Below, one piece after another: positions 35,953 through 43,642 of a stretch of DNA of 57,305 nucleotides; the first letter of the stretch is position 1, and every line of letters begins with the position of its first letter. The DNA lies in the NCBI GenBank assembly GCA_004562765.1, contig SFRL01000019.1, positions 1-57,305 of the forward strand, written 5' to 3'. The position numbers were made by a program, and so were the translations under genes. Source of the DNA: a bacterium. Its GTDB lineage: Bacteria > Bacillota > Clostridia > Lachnospirales > Lachnospiraceae. Below the pieces are notes generated by a model. It worked only from the letters and a program-made list of their open reading frames with translations. It was not told where the DNA came from and did not search any database.

Positions 35953-35967
35953 TTGCAGATTCTGCAA
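35953..35967. promoter_or_regulatory. Perfect 7-1-7 inverted repeat in the lipoprotein leader
   Basis: TTGCAGA-T-TCTGCAA, 28 bases upstream of the lipoprotein start. Possible operator for the sensing operon; binding protein unknown. Confidence 0.4.
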
Positions 35968-36052
35968 CAGAAACAGCATAACTTATCTGTTTTTAAATTA
36001 CAGTTTTTTTGCAAAATCAGGTAAAAATCATACAAAAATGGGCATGAACATA

Positions 36053-37744
36053 TCACCCGATCAGCACCTGTTTCCCCTCAAAGGCAAACCCATACCTGCG
36101 GATATGCTCTGCCGGGATGCCCCGGGCGATCAGGGCTGCTTCATACTGCTTTTCTTCGATCTGTGCGAGAGCAGACTGTACGGTGTCCTCCAGTGAGGTC
36201 TCTCTTCTCGGATTAAATACCTTAAATTCAAGAATCATAGCAGCATCGTTTTTGTCTTTTGGTTCCAGCATCACATCATATCTTCCAAAGCCGCTTTCCT
36301 GATTGGAGGTGACCACATACCGGTCTGCAAGGTCTACCATCAGTCCCAGCACAAAGCCATGGTAAAAACGCTCCGGCTGAGATTTGGAAGGTATCGTTCC
36401 GGTGTCAAAGCTACTGAACATCAGTAGCGTCATCCGGTTCATATACTCATTCATCGCATCCACATTGTCGGTTAACAAAGCCTCCACAAAGTCGTTATAG
36501 TCCCCCTTCGCAGGATTAAACCAGTCCTGCACCATAGCAAGGAACATGCATCTTACTTCGTAGTTGGTAAGCGCAAGTTCATAATTGGGTCGTCTGCCAA
36601 CTGTAATATACAGCTGATCTTCCCTGTCCAGTACCTTCAGATAACCGCTCGCAAGAAGCAGACTCCAGATGGCCGCCTCATTTCCATCCAACTGGTTATA
36701 TACGATCTGTTCATCAATGGGGCACACAACGGTCTCTCCCCGCAGCAGCTTCTCAAATGTGGTCTTTACCCGCCGGTCTCCCTCACGGATCAGCTTACTC
36801 ACCAGGCTGTTACTGCTGGTGTTCGCCCAGTAGGTCGCGATTCTTCCCTTTGCCAGAAAATTTAATATAGACCACGGATTGTAGATATCCCTGTGTTCTC
36901 CGAAAATAAACCCATCATACCAGTGCTTCACGGCCTCCTTTTTATCACTGTAACCACACTCGTCAAGGGCGGCAAATACCTCTTCCTCAGTAAATCCAAA
37001 GGCAGTGGCATACTTATCGGAAGTCGTGGTAACGACCTCCAAATTGTTGAGGTCAGAGAAGATGGACTCCTTACTCACACGGGTGATTCCGGTCATGATA
37101 CCCCGCTCCAGATACGGATTCGTCTTGAACGTGGAATTGAAAAGGCTTCTTGTGAAAGAAACTAACTCATCCCAAAACCCCTGTACATACGCCTCCTGCA
37201 TGGGCGTATCATACTCATCCAGAAGGATGATGACCTTTTTGCCATAATAACGGTACAAAAAATCCGATAACTGATACAATGCCAGAGTAGCATCACTATC
37301 ATCCATATCCTCTGCAATACGTTTGAAATAGTTTCTGTCTGTTTCGTAAAGGATTCCGCTGTCCAGCAAAAATGCGTTTTCTGCATACAGCTTTGTGATC
37401 AGCTGACAAATCTTTTTCCGTGTTGTCTGATAATCCTGTTCCTTCACATTCGCAAAGGACAGACTGATCACCGGATATGTCCCCTGCAGCGCACGGTACT
37501 TTTCTTCCTGCCAGATGGACAATCTCTCGAACAGATCCCCTCTGCCTGCATACTCCACGGAGAAAAATTTCTCCAGCATGCTCATATTCAGCGTTTTTCC
37601 AAATCTCCGCGGTCTGGTGAGCAGGGTAACACTGTCCCCGCTTTCCCACCATTCCCGGATAAAATCCGTCTTGTCAATATAAAAATAGTCATTTGTAATC
37701 AGCTGTTCATAATCCTGTATCCCGATCGCAACTGTTCTTGCCAT
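36053..37744 (-). CDS. AAA-ATPase-like / PD-(D/E)XK nuclease-like protein, intact copy
   Basis: 563 residues. The N-terminal AAA-ATPase_like domain (PF09820 type) has YIDKTDFIREWW, Walker A-like LLTRPRRFGKTLNMS (about 41-55) and Walker B KVIILLDEYDTPM. The C-terminus is a PDDEXK_9-type nuclease segment: SGFGRYDVMLEPKDKNDAAMILEFKVFNPR (D...ExK). These proteins are multi-copy in gut anaerobes and of unknown role. A decayed paralogue in the same orientation lies at 42301-43444; the last 120 residues are nearly identical while the middle has diverged. Confidence 0.88.
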   Translation of the reverse strand: MARTVAIGIQDYEQLITNDYFYIDKTDFIREWWESGDSVTLLTRPRRFGKTLNMSMLEKFFSVEYAGRGDLFERLSIWQEEKYRALQGTYPVISLSFANVKEQDYQTTRKKICQLITKLYAENAFLLDSGILYETDRNYFKRIAEDMDDSDATLALYQLSDFLYRYYGKKVIILLDEYDTPMQEAYVQGFWDELVSFTRSLFNSTFKTNPYLERGIMTGITRVSKESIFSDLNNLEVVTTTSDKYATAFGFTEEEVFAALDECGYSDKKEAVKHWYDGFIFGEHRDIYNPWSILNFLAKGRIATYWANTSSNSLVSKLIREGDRRVKTTFEKLLRGETVVCPIDEQIVYNQLDGNEAAIWSLLLASGYLKVLDREDQLYITVGRRPNYELALTNYEVRCMFLAMVQDWFNPAKGDYNDFVEALLTDNVDAMNEYMNRMTLLMFSSFDTGTIPSKSQPERFYHGFVLGLMVDLADRYVVTSNQESGFGRYDVMLEPKDKNDAAMILEFKVFNPRRETSLEDTVQSALAQIEEKQYEAALIARGIPAEHIRRYGFAFEGKQVLIG

Positions 37745-37760
37745 ATGCTCCCTCCTGCAA

Positions 37761-37818
37761 AAAATCCGCTATACCGATCACTTACTGATAGTATAGCGGA
37801 TTTTCCGGAAAATGAAAA
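37761..37818 (-). promoter_or_regulatory. Promoter with overlapping 14-bp inverted repeat
   Basis: Minus-strand TTTTCA (37818-37813), 17-base spacer, TATACT (37795-37790). Arms AAAATCCGCTATAC (37761-37774) and its exact inverse (37791-37804) cover the -10, an operator-like arrangement. The same promoter is kept at the pseudogene copy (43489-43517), but the inverted repeat there is decayed. Confidence 0.6.
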
Positions 37819-37856
37819 CTTTTTTATTTTCAAACGATTCCACTGTCGTTTTCCTT

Positions 37857-38471
37857 TTACTGTTCATCAGAATAATTTGGGTGTTGATATATTGTAAATC
37901 TATTCCCGGAAACAATCTTATCTTTCAACATCCAATACAAATTCTGTCCTCCATATGCAGTATTTTTCTTAACGCCAAATGAAACAATACAACAAGGTGA
38001 ATCAAATCCTTTTCTATGCTTTAAGAAAATATACACAACCTTACTGGAATGTTGTAACTTGCTCTCAATAATGTAATCGCATCGAATCATAGAATTATTT
38101 TGAGGGCCATCTTTGGATGAATATATTCGGATAAAATTATCTACATCCAAATATTGTTCTATATGTCTAAATTCAGAAATACGTTCCTCAATATCCTTCT
38201 CATCATTTTCTTTGCCTTTATAATGTTCACTGCCAGCTAAATACGCGTCCGTAATGGGATGTTTTTCAGAAAGAATCCACGCAATCGTTTTCTTCTTATT
38301 TTTCGGAATATTTATATCATCTAAATATTGCAATCCAGCCAGGTGATGAAAATCTTTCAACTCAAAATCCAAGGTCAAAACTTTCACACCTCGTTTTGCA
38401 ACATGAAACACATATTTAGTTGTAGAAACAAGACGAAGAAAATTTTGTGCACACTGTTGAATTTTATCCAT
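37857..38471 (-). CDS. PBECR4-like putative nuclease (toxin candidate)
   Basis: 204 residues from ATG 38471, chosen because GTGGAG lies six bases upstream; the longer frame would start inside the preceding terminator. The segment KYVFHVAKRGVKVLTLDFELKDFHHLAGLQYL, the later IRCDYIIESKL and KVVYIFLKHRK, and the final aromatic/basic strand match my memory of PBECR4, one of the phage barnase/EndoU/colicin E5-D/RelE-like nuclease families. The FHHLAGL histidines are candidate catalytic residues. Base composition is more A+T-rich than its neighbours, suggesting transfer. It lies directly downstream of a promoter, structured RNA and terminator, the order of type III toxin-antitoxin loci. Toxicity is inference. 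Confidence 0.68.
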   Translation of the reverse strand: MDKIQQCAQNFLRLVSTTKYVFHVAKRGVKVLTLDFELKDFHHLAGLQYLDDINIPKNKKKTIAWILSEKHPITDAYLAGSEHYKGKENDEKDIEERISEFRHIEQYLDVDNFIRIYSSKDGPQNNSMIRCDYIIESKLQHSSKVVYIFLKHRKGFDSPCCIVSFGVKKNTAYGGQNLYWMLKDKIVSGNRFTIYQHPNYSDEQ

Positions 38472-38501
38472 ATGTAACTCCACTACATTCATACGGTAAG
38501 T

Positions 38502-38528
38502 AAAAAGCCTTGCAAAACTGCAAGGCTT
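38502..38528 (-). terminator. Terminator between structured RNA and nuclease gene
   Basis: Minus strand AAGCCTTGCA-GTTT-TGCAAGGCTT (10-bp perfect stem, arms 38528-38519 and 38514-38505) followed by TTTA. The T-tract is short, so partial read-through into the nuclease gene is expected, as at type III toxin-antitoxin loci. Confidence 0.88.
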
Positions 38529-38684
38529 AATGATCAAATATACAACTTTCTTTCGCTTTCGCTAGATGGATTATGGTAAGTTGCCACCTTTGTGAGCCTC
38601 CATGTTCACCGCTTTCCATCACGGCTCGCACTTCACAGACGAAAACATTTTTACGAGTCTGCTTCTCGAGAAGTTACCTTCTAA
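38502..38684 (-). ncRNA. Structured RNA upstream of the nuclease gene
   Basis: About 180 nt between a strong promoter and the terminator, with no convincing reading frame. Visible pairings on the minus strand: GAAG-GTAA-CTTC (GNRA-type loop) competing with CTTC-TCGA-GAAG at about 38682-38662; CAGAC/GTCTG (38661-38657 with 38640-38636); GAGCC/GGCTC (38627-38623 with 38598-38594); and GATGGA in that loop (38620-38615) with TCCATC downstream (38570-38565), which would form a pseudoknot. GGTAA (38678-38674) can close the whole with TTACC (38579-38575). I recognise no Rfam family. Candidate antitoxin RNA or cis-regulator of the nuclease. Confidence 0.62.
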
Positions 38685-38688
38685 TGAC

Positions 38689-38717
38689 ATATTATACAGT
38701 TTTTTTAAGATTGTCAA
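38689..38717 (-). promoter_or_regulatory. Strong promoter of the structured RNA
   Basis: Minus strand TTGACA (38717-38712) with TATAAT (38696-38691) at 15 bases, or TAATAT (38694-38689) at 17 bases. Both hexamers are consensus. It lies between the stop of the 818-residue gene and the RNA. Confidence 0.82.
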
Positions 38718-38774
38718 CCTGGAAATTTCTTCTTTTTTTGAGAAATCAGTATAACGACTCAATCATGAAGCCCC

Positions 38775-41231
38775 CTACGCAGCAGAAGCTCGTGCAGCCT
38801 TATTTCGGAGTGCCCGTTGATCAGATTCCCGTTTCTCGTCCGTATACTGCTCTAAACTTTTCAATGGTTCACCCGGCAATCCCTGCGCTCTGTTCGTATA
38901 AAGATTCAGAACGCATGTTGCTAGTTCTTCCACACCTCCATAAAATGCATGCAGTTCCAGAATCTCCTTCTGCATCTGTACAGGAAGCTGTTCGAACAGT
39001 GTTCCCATAAACAGATTGTCCATTCGATAGCTCAACCCCTGAATCTTTTCAAAGAGCGGATGTGTCAGCTTACGCCAATGTGCCAGTTCCTCCATGGTAG
39101 GCCATTCCGGAAGCCCCCTCAGATTCTTTTCCTGTATATAAGTTTCTATCCGCTCCTTTTCCTGCCGCTCCATCACTATTTCCTCCTCCAGTGCCTGCAC
39201 AAGCCGCTCTTCGTAGCGCTCCTTCTTTCGTTCCTCCAGTCTGGCTTCCCTTTCTTCGCTTTTGATCTCTCCGCTTTGGATCAACTGGTCGATCTCTGCC
39301 TGCGCTTTTGCGTATTCCTCCTCTGCCACCACGCTCTTTTCCTGCCTTGAAATGATCACGATGTTATCCAGATAATGATACGCTTTTTCCATGCCACAGT
39401 CACCGGGGTTCTCTATCGAAGATATATTCGAAATAATGTCCCGCGTTATGCCTGAAATCTTGAAACGCGTAATCCACTTTTCCTTACCGTCCTCACCGAC
39501 GATCCTTCTTTTTGCTGCATTGTCCTGAGGATCTGTGAATATCTTATGAAACATCTCTTGCTTTAAAATATAATGTTCCACCTCAGATTGATCTGAAAAT
39601 AAAACCTCTCTGTCGATAATATGCTCCGGATGTCCTTCATCTACCTGAAAGGCATGCTTACTCAAAACCAGCAAAAGCTTCTCCTTTTGCTGTACCTCCG
39701 CATCCTCATCCGGGTTACCGCCTTCCTGACGAATGCGCGCTTTGCGCTGCTCTAACTCAGTCCTGACATTTTCCTCTGCCTGAAGGGATCTCTCTGTCTG
39801 TTCCTCCGCATACATCATATCGGCGATCTGTTCATCTGTCTTGCCCTCCTCCTGCAGACGAACCACCCGCTGCGCCCGTTCGTACATTTGATCGATGCCG
39901 CCTAATGAGACACCACAGTGATCATACAAAAACAGACGATATCGAGTCTCTGTCGGCTCTTTTTTTTTCAAAAAATATTTCATTGCCGTTACAATCTGAA
40001 GCGACCATACGTCCAATGCGTGATCCTCTCCGGTATCACGTGTCACATAATTAACTGCATCCCATACAACTGGTTTGTAAACATCACCATAGATATCGTG
40101 GAATGCATCGGCAAATGCAGCTCTTCTGTTCGCAAGCCTTGTCCGCTCCTTCAGCATCTGCCAGAATTCCTGATATAGTTTATCAACAACCTCCTTATTC
40201 TGTGCATAGTTCGTCTGATTCTCTCTGATCATATCGCGCAGTTCCACGACTGCATCCCGATATCTATTTGCTACCGCAATCTTGCTGGGAAAATAAAGTT
40301 CCTCATCATCTGATAAATTTTGTTCATCGGTACTCATTTTCTCTTCTAAATGTTGGGCTTCCACCAGACTAGCATGTTCTACAATATTCAAGTGTTCCTT
40401 AAAGGCAGCACTGTTCTCCACGCGACTGATGATCCGCTTTTTCTCATTTTCTCTCGAATTTTTTACACTGTCACGATAGGCTTCCATCGCAAGGGCAAAC
40501 TGCTTCTGCGCCTGCTTCTTTTTTATGCTGCCCACACGTTTACCTGTCTTTTCATCTACGCCATTTGCCTGATATAAAAGGTGGATCGCATCATCCAGAT
40601 GCTGAAGTACATCCGTAAACATATCAATCTTGCACTCCGCCTCCATCAGAGCCGCTCTGTCCCGCGACGTCTGCCTGACATTCTGTTGATCTTTAATTCC
40701 GTTTTCGATGGTTCTCCTCACACGCCAAAGCTGCTCTACGGATGTAATCATATTTCCACTTTCCGGATCAGGGGCAAACTCATCCCCGGAAACCCCGGTA
40801 ATATGATGACTCCTAAATTCTTCTTCCGTCTCATTCACAGCGCGCTCTTTTGCCTCCAACAATTCCTGCGGAGACTGCGAAAAATAACTATGTCCCTCCC
40901 CCAGCCGCGCTGTGGCCTCTTTCTCACGAACGCTCTTTTTTTTGGATTCTTCGTTCAATGTGGACATGTAGTCAGGCAGGTACATATCTTTCTCCACTTC
41001 CACATCCAGATTCTTTTCAGCCCTCTCCATATGATACTGTCTCAGTTCAGATAGACCCATCATTTGAGTCGCCCTTAATACAGGTATGACTATATTCTTC
41101 GTATGATCCAAAATAGGCTGATAGATATCCTTCGCCTGAAGATGAGTCTTTCTGACCTGATCCTCCATCTTGATGATGTGCTGTTTCAGCTCCTTATGCT
41201 CTGCCCATACAGAATTTACATTGCCTCCCAT
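38775..41231 (-). CDS. Large charged protein of unknown function
   Basis: 818 residues, no family recognised. It is highly charged and mostly helical, with long Glu/Lys/Arg/Gln coiled-coil-like stretches at about 260-330 and 660-720 (EIKSEEREARLEERKKERYEERL). There is no signal peptide, membrane segment or Walker motif. Two more ordered parts stand out: a Tyr/Trp-rich region near 370-430 (AFADAFHDIYGDVYKPVVWDAVNYVTRD) and a C-terminal helical region (FMGTLFEQLPVQMQKEILELHAFYGG). Its start overlaps the end of the GNAT-like gene by 16 bases, so the two are coupled and probably act together. Confidence 0.8.
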   Translation of the reverse strand: MGGNVNSVWAEHKELKQHIIKMEDQVRKTHLQAKDIYQPILDHTKNIVIPVLRATQMMGLSELRQYHMERAEKNLDVEVEKDMYLPDYMSTLNEESKKKSVREKEATARLGEGHSYFSQSPQELLEAKERAVNETEEEFRSHHITGVSGDEFAPDPESGNMITSVEQLWRVRRTIENGIKDQQNVRQTSRDRAALMEAECKIDMFTDVLQHLDDAIHLLYQANGVDEKTGKRVGSIKKKQAQKQFALAMEAYRDSVKNSRENEKKRIISRVENSAAFKEHLNIVEHASLVEAQHLEEKMSTDEQNLSDDEELYFPSKIAVANRYRDAVVELRDMIRENQTNYAQNKEVVDKLYQEFWQMLKERTRLANRRAAFADAFHDIYGDVYKPVVWDAVNYVTRDTGEDHALDVWSLQIVTAMKYFLKKKEPTETRYRLFLYDHCGVSLGGIDQMYERAQRVVRLQEEGKTDEQIADMMYAEEQTERSLQAEENVRTELEQRKARIRQEGGNPDEDAEVQQKEKLLLVLSKHAFQVDEGHPEHIIDREVLFSDQSEVEHYILKQEMFHKIFTDPQDNAAKRRIVGEDGKEKWITRFKISGITRDIISNISSIENPGDCGMEKAYHYLDNIVIISRQEKSVVAEEEYAKAQAEIDQLIQSGEIKSEEREARLEERKKERYEERLVQALEEEIVMERQEKERIETYIQEKNLRGLPEWPTMEELAHWRKLTHPLFEKIQGLSYRMDNLFMGTLFEQLPVQMQKEILELHAFYGGVEELATCVLNLYTNRAQGLPGEPLKSLEQYTDEKRESDQRALRNKAARASAA

Positions 41232-42103
41232 AACGTTTCCTCCTTATCCGATGTGAAAAATAATCTTGCCTGCATGCCCTGCAGCGGCTCTGCGTCCGGA
41301 AACAGCTTCCTTGCCAGCTCTGCGGATCTTTCCGTGACTGTCGGCACAACGATCTGCGTATCATCTGCACAGAACTCCTGCGCCTTTCTCACTACACTTC
41401 CCAGCAGCGCAGGCAGCACCTTCGGGTTTTCTGACCACATACATTCCACGGTCAGGTGATCCTGCTGCCTTGCCAGCAGTAGAAATGCGTCCGGCGTAGT
41501 GGCATCCTGTCTGTGGATACAGCTGAGCCGCTGGTCATAACGCGAAAAATCAATCGGCAACGCAAGCGGCACCGGTTCAATGCTGTTTTGTACGGCAGCC
41601 GAGAGCCGTTTCCTTAACAGTTCATCCGCACGTTCCAAAAAAACGGTATTCTTAGCCGGTTTCCCCTGCAGCAGGCGCTCAAAATGCGGCTGCTTTCGCA
41701 TCGCTCCAAAGGTCGTCGTGTAGCAATGGTGATCCACCGGGACGAAAGAAAATCCCTCAAATTGGAATGCTTCCCGCATCACCTCTTCCAGTCTGCCTCC
41801 GGTCGGAAGGTTCGCAAATACGCCCCACGCCTTTCCGTTTTTACGTGCTGTCTCGACACAATACCGGATGACATCCTCCACAACATACATCCCGCGGTAG
41901 GCATCCGTCAGGCAGATCCAGACGATCTCCATCCAGCCGTTGCGCTCCCGGAGCAACACGACTGCGACGATCTCATGATCATGTCCGAGGTCTTCCATCA
42001 CGATTCCGATCAGATCGCCTGTAACAATCTCTTCCTGATATTCCCTGGGGATCAGTGCCCCCAGCACAGCCAGTGATTCCGGCGTGATCAAATATGGTTC
42101 CAT
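41216..42103 (-). CDS. GNAT-like acetyltransferase-fold protein
   Basis: 295 residues. The first half fits a GNAT fold: AVVLLRERNGWMEIVWICLTDAYRGMYVVEDVIRYCVETARKNGKAWGV, where AYRGMYV stands in the acetyl-CoA (Q/R-x-x-G-x-G/A) position though the pattern is loose. The second half may be another degenerate GNAT domain (HLTVECMWSENPKVLPALLGSVVRKAQEF). GGAGAAAAACGT precedes the ATG. Paired with the downstream 818-residue protein through a 16-base overlap; the target of any acetylation is unknown. Confidence 0.6.
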   Translation of the reverse strand: MEPYLITPESLAVLGALIPREYQEEIVTGDLIGIVMEDLGHDHEIVAVVLLRERNGWMEIVWICLTDAYRGMYVVEDVIRYCVETARKNGKAWGVFANLPTGGRLEEVMREAFQFEGFSFVPVDHHCYTTTFGAMRKQPHFERLLQGKPAKNTVFLERADELLRKRLSAAVQNSIEPVPLALPIDFSRYDQRLSCIHRQDATTPDAFLLLARQQDHLTVECMWSENPKVLPALLGSVVRKAQEFCADDTQIVVPTVTERSAELARKLFPDAEPLQGMQARLFFTSDKEETLWEAM

Positions 42104-42236
42104 ACGTTTTTCTCCTGTTTTTTTGTTTTATTTGTTTTCATAAGCATTCACTACCGCCATTTTGTATATTCCTTGATATAGTATCACATCCCTTTTTCGT
42201 TTTTCTTTTTTGCGCAAAATCGGGCAAAAATCCGAC

Positions 42237-42277
42237 AAAAAAGGAGCGCCTAAGCCACTAACAGCTTTTGGCACTCC
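42237..42277 (-). terminator. Terminator downstream of the ATPase pseudogene
   Basis: Minus strand GGAGTGCC (42277-42270) pairs with GGCGCTCC (42250-42243), one G-T pair, followed by six T. Confidence 0.75.
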
Positions 42278-42300
42278 TCTCATACCTGTCTTCACTTCCA

Positions 42301-43444
42301 TCAACCGATCAGCACCTGTTTCCCCTCAAATGCAAAGCCGTACTTTCGGATATGCTCTGCCGGGATGCCCCGGGCGATCAGGGCTGCTTCATACTGCTTT
42401 TCCTCGATCTGTGCGAAGGCAGACTGTACGGTGTCCTCCAGTGAGGTCTCTCTTCTCGGATTAAATACCTTAAATTCAAGAATCATCGCATCATCGTTTT
42501 TGTCTCTTGGTTCCAGCATCACATCATATCTTCCAAAGCCGCTCTCCTGATTGGAGGTGACCACATACCGGTCTGCAAGGTCTACCATCAGTCCCAGCAC
42601 AAAGCCATGGTAAAAACGCTCCGGCTGAGATTTGGACGGTATCGTTCCGGTGTCAAAGCTGCTGAACATCAGCAGCGTCATCCGGTTCATATATTCGTTC
42701 ATGGCATCCAGGTCTCCCTGCAGCAGGGCTTCCACAAAATCATTATAACTCCCGTTCGGTTCTTCAAACCAGCCCTGCACCATACCATAAAACATGTCTT
42801 TCACTTCTTCATTTGTAAGCTCCAGCTCATACATGGTCTGCCTTCCTGCCACCGACTTTTCTTCCGCCTTTAACACTTTGAGATATCCGCTGGCAAGCAG
42901 TAGACTCCAGATGGCTCCTTCACTGCTGTCTAACTGATTATACACGATCTGCTCATCGATGGGACACGCAATGGTTTCTCCCCGCAGCAAGGCTTCAAAG
43001 GTCGTTTTGACCCTTTTATTTCCCTCCCGGATGAGCTTGCTTACCAGGCTGTTACTGCTCGTGTTCGCCCAGTAGGTCGCGATTTTTCCCTTTGCCAGAA
43101 AATTTAATATAGACCACGGATTGTAGATATCCCTGTGCTTTCCGAAAATAAAGCCGTCATACCAGTGCTTTACGGCCTCCTTTTTATCATTGTAGCCGCA
43201 CGCGTCAAGGGCAGCAAATACCTCTTCCTCAGTAAATCCAAAGGCTGTGGCATACTTATCGGAAGTCGTGGTAATGACCTCCAGATTGTTGAGGTCAGAG
43301 AAGATGGATTCCTTACTCACGCGGGTAATTCCCGTCATCACTGCCCCACCATTCCCGGATAAAATCCGTCTTGTCAATATAAAAATAGTCATTTGTAATC
43401 AGCTGTTCAAAATCCTGTATTCCGATCGCAACTGTTCTTTTCAT
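42301..43444 (-). pseudogene. Broken AAA-ATPase/PD-(D/E)XK paralogue
   Basis: The original ATG at 43444 encodes KRTVAIGIQDFEQLITNDYFYIDKTDFIREWW, close to the start of the intact copy, and then runs into a junction at about 43340-43352. By alignment to the intact gene roughly 535 bases are missing, at a C-rich microhomology (CCCC in both parental positions), which shifts the frame and soon gives a stop. Walker A and B are lost. The remaining frame (from about MTGITRVSKES) still encodes the nuclease-like C-terminus intact (RYDVMLEPRDKNDDAMILEFKVF), so a truncated protein from an internal start cannot be excluded. Confidence 0.88.
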
Positions 43445-43582
43445 GCTCCACCTCCTGCAAAAAAATGCGATGCCAGTCACTTACTGTTAGTATAGCTGAT
43501 TTTCTTTCAAATGAAAACTTGAAAATGAATCAAAAATACAACAAAACTATTTGGCAAATGCAAGCAGGTGACAAAGGCACTA

Positions 43583-43612
43583 TTGACAGTCAAAAAAGAA
43601 CATTGCTATACT
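43583..43612 (+). promoter_or_regulatory. Promoter of the GHKL histidine kinase
   Basis: TTGACA (43583-43588), 18-base spacer, TATACT (43607-43612), 30 bases before the start codon. Confidence 0.82.
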
Positions 43613-43642
43613 GAATGCAATCTGACAAACGGAGGTTTACGA

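Noticed and set aside
38472..38537. Longer start for the PBECR4-like gene at 38537
   Set aside because: The extra 22 residues would be encoded by the terminator stem and loop; GTGGAG before ATG 38471 gives a normal start.
38521..38700. Group II intron domain V or a CRISPR-like repeat in the structured RNA region
   Set aside because: GAGCCGT and GAAA recall domain V but the pairing pattern and catalytic triad do not fit, there is no intron-encoded protein, and no spaced repeats of CRISPR type are present.
42301..43392. Intact second ATPase/nuclease gene starting at 43392
   Set aside because: The apparent start lies in an alternative frame across the deletion junction with no ribosome binding site; alignment with the intact paralogue shows the real start at 43444 and a frameshift.
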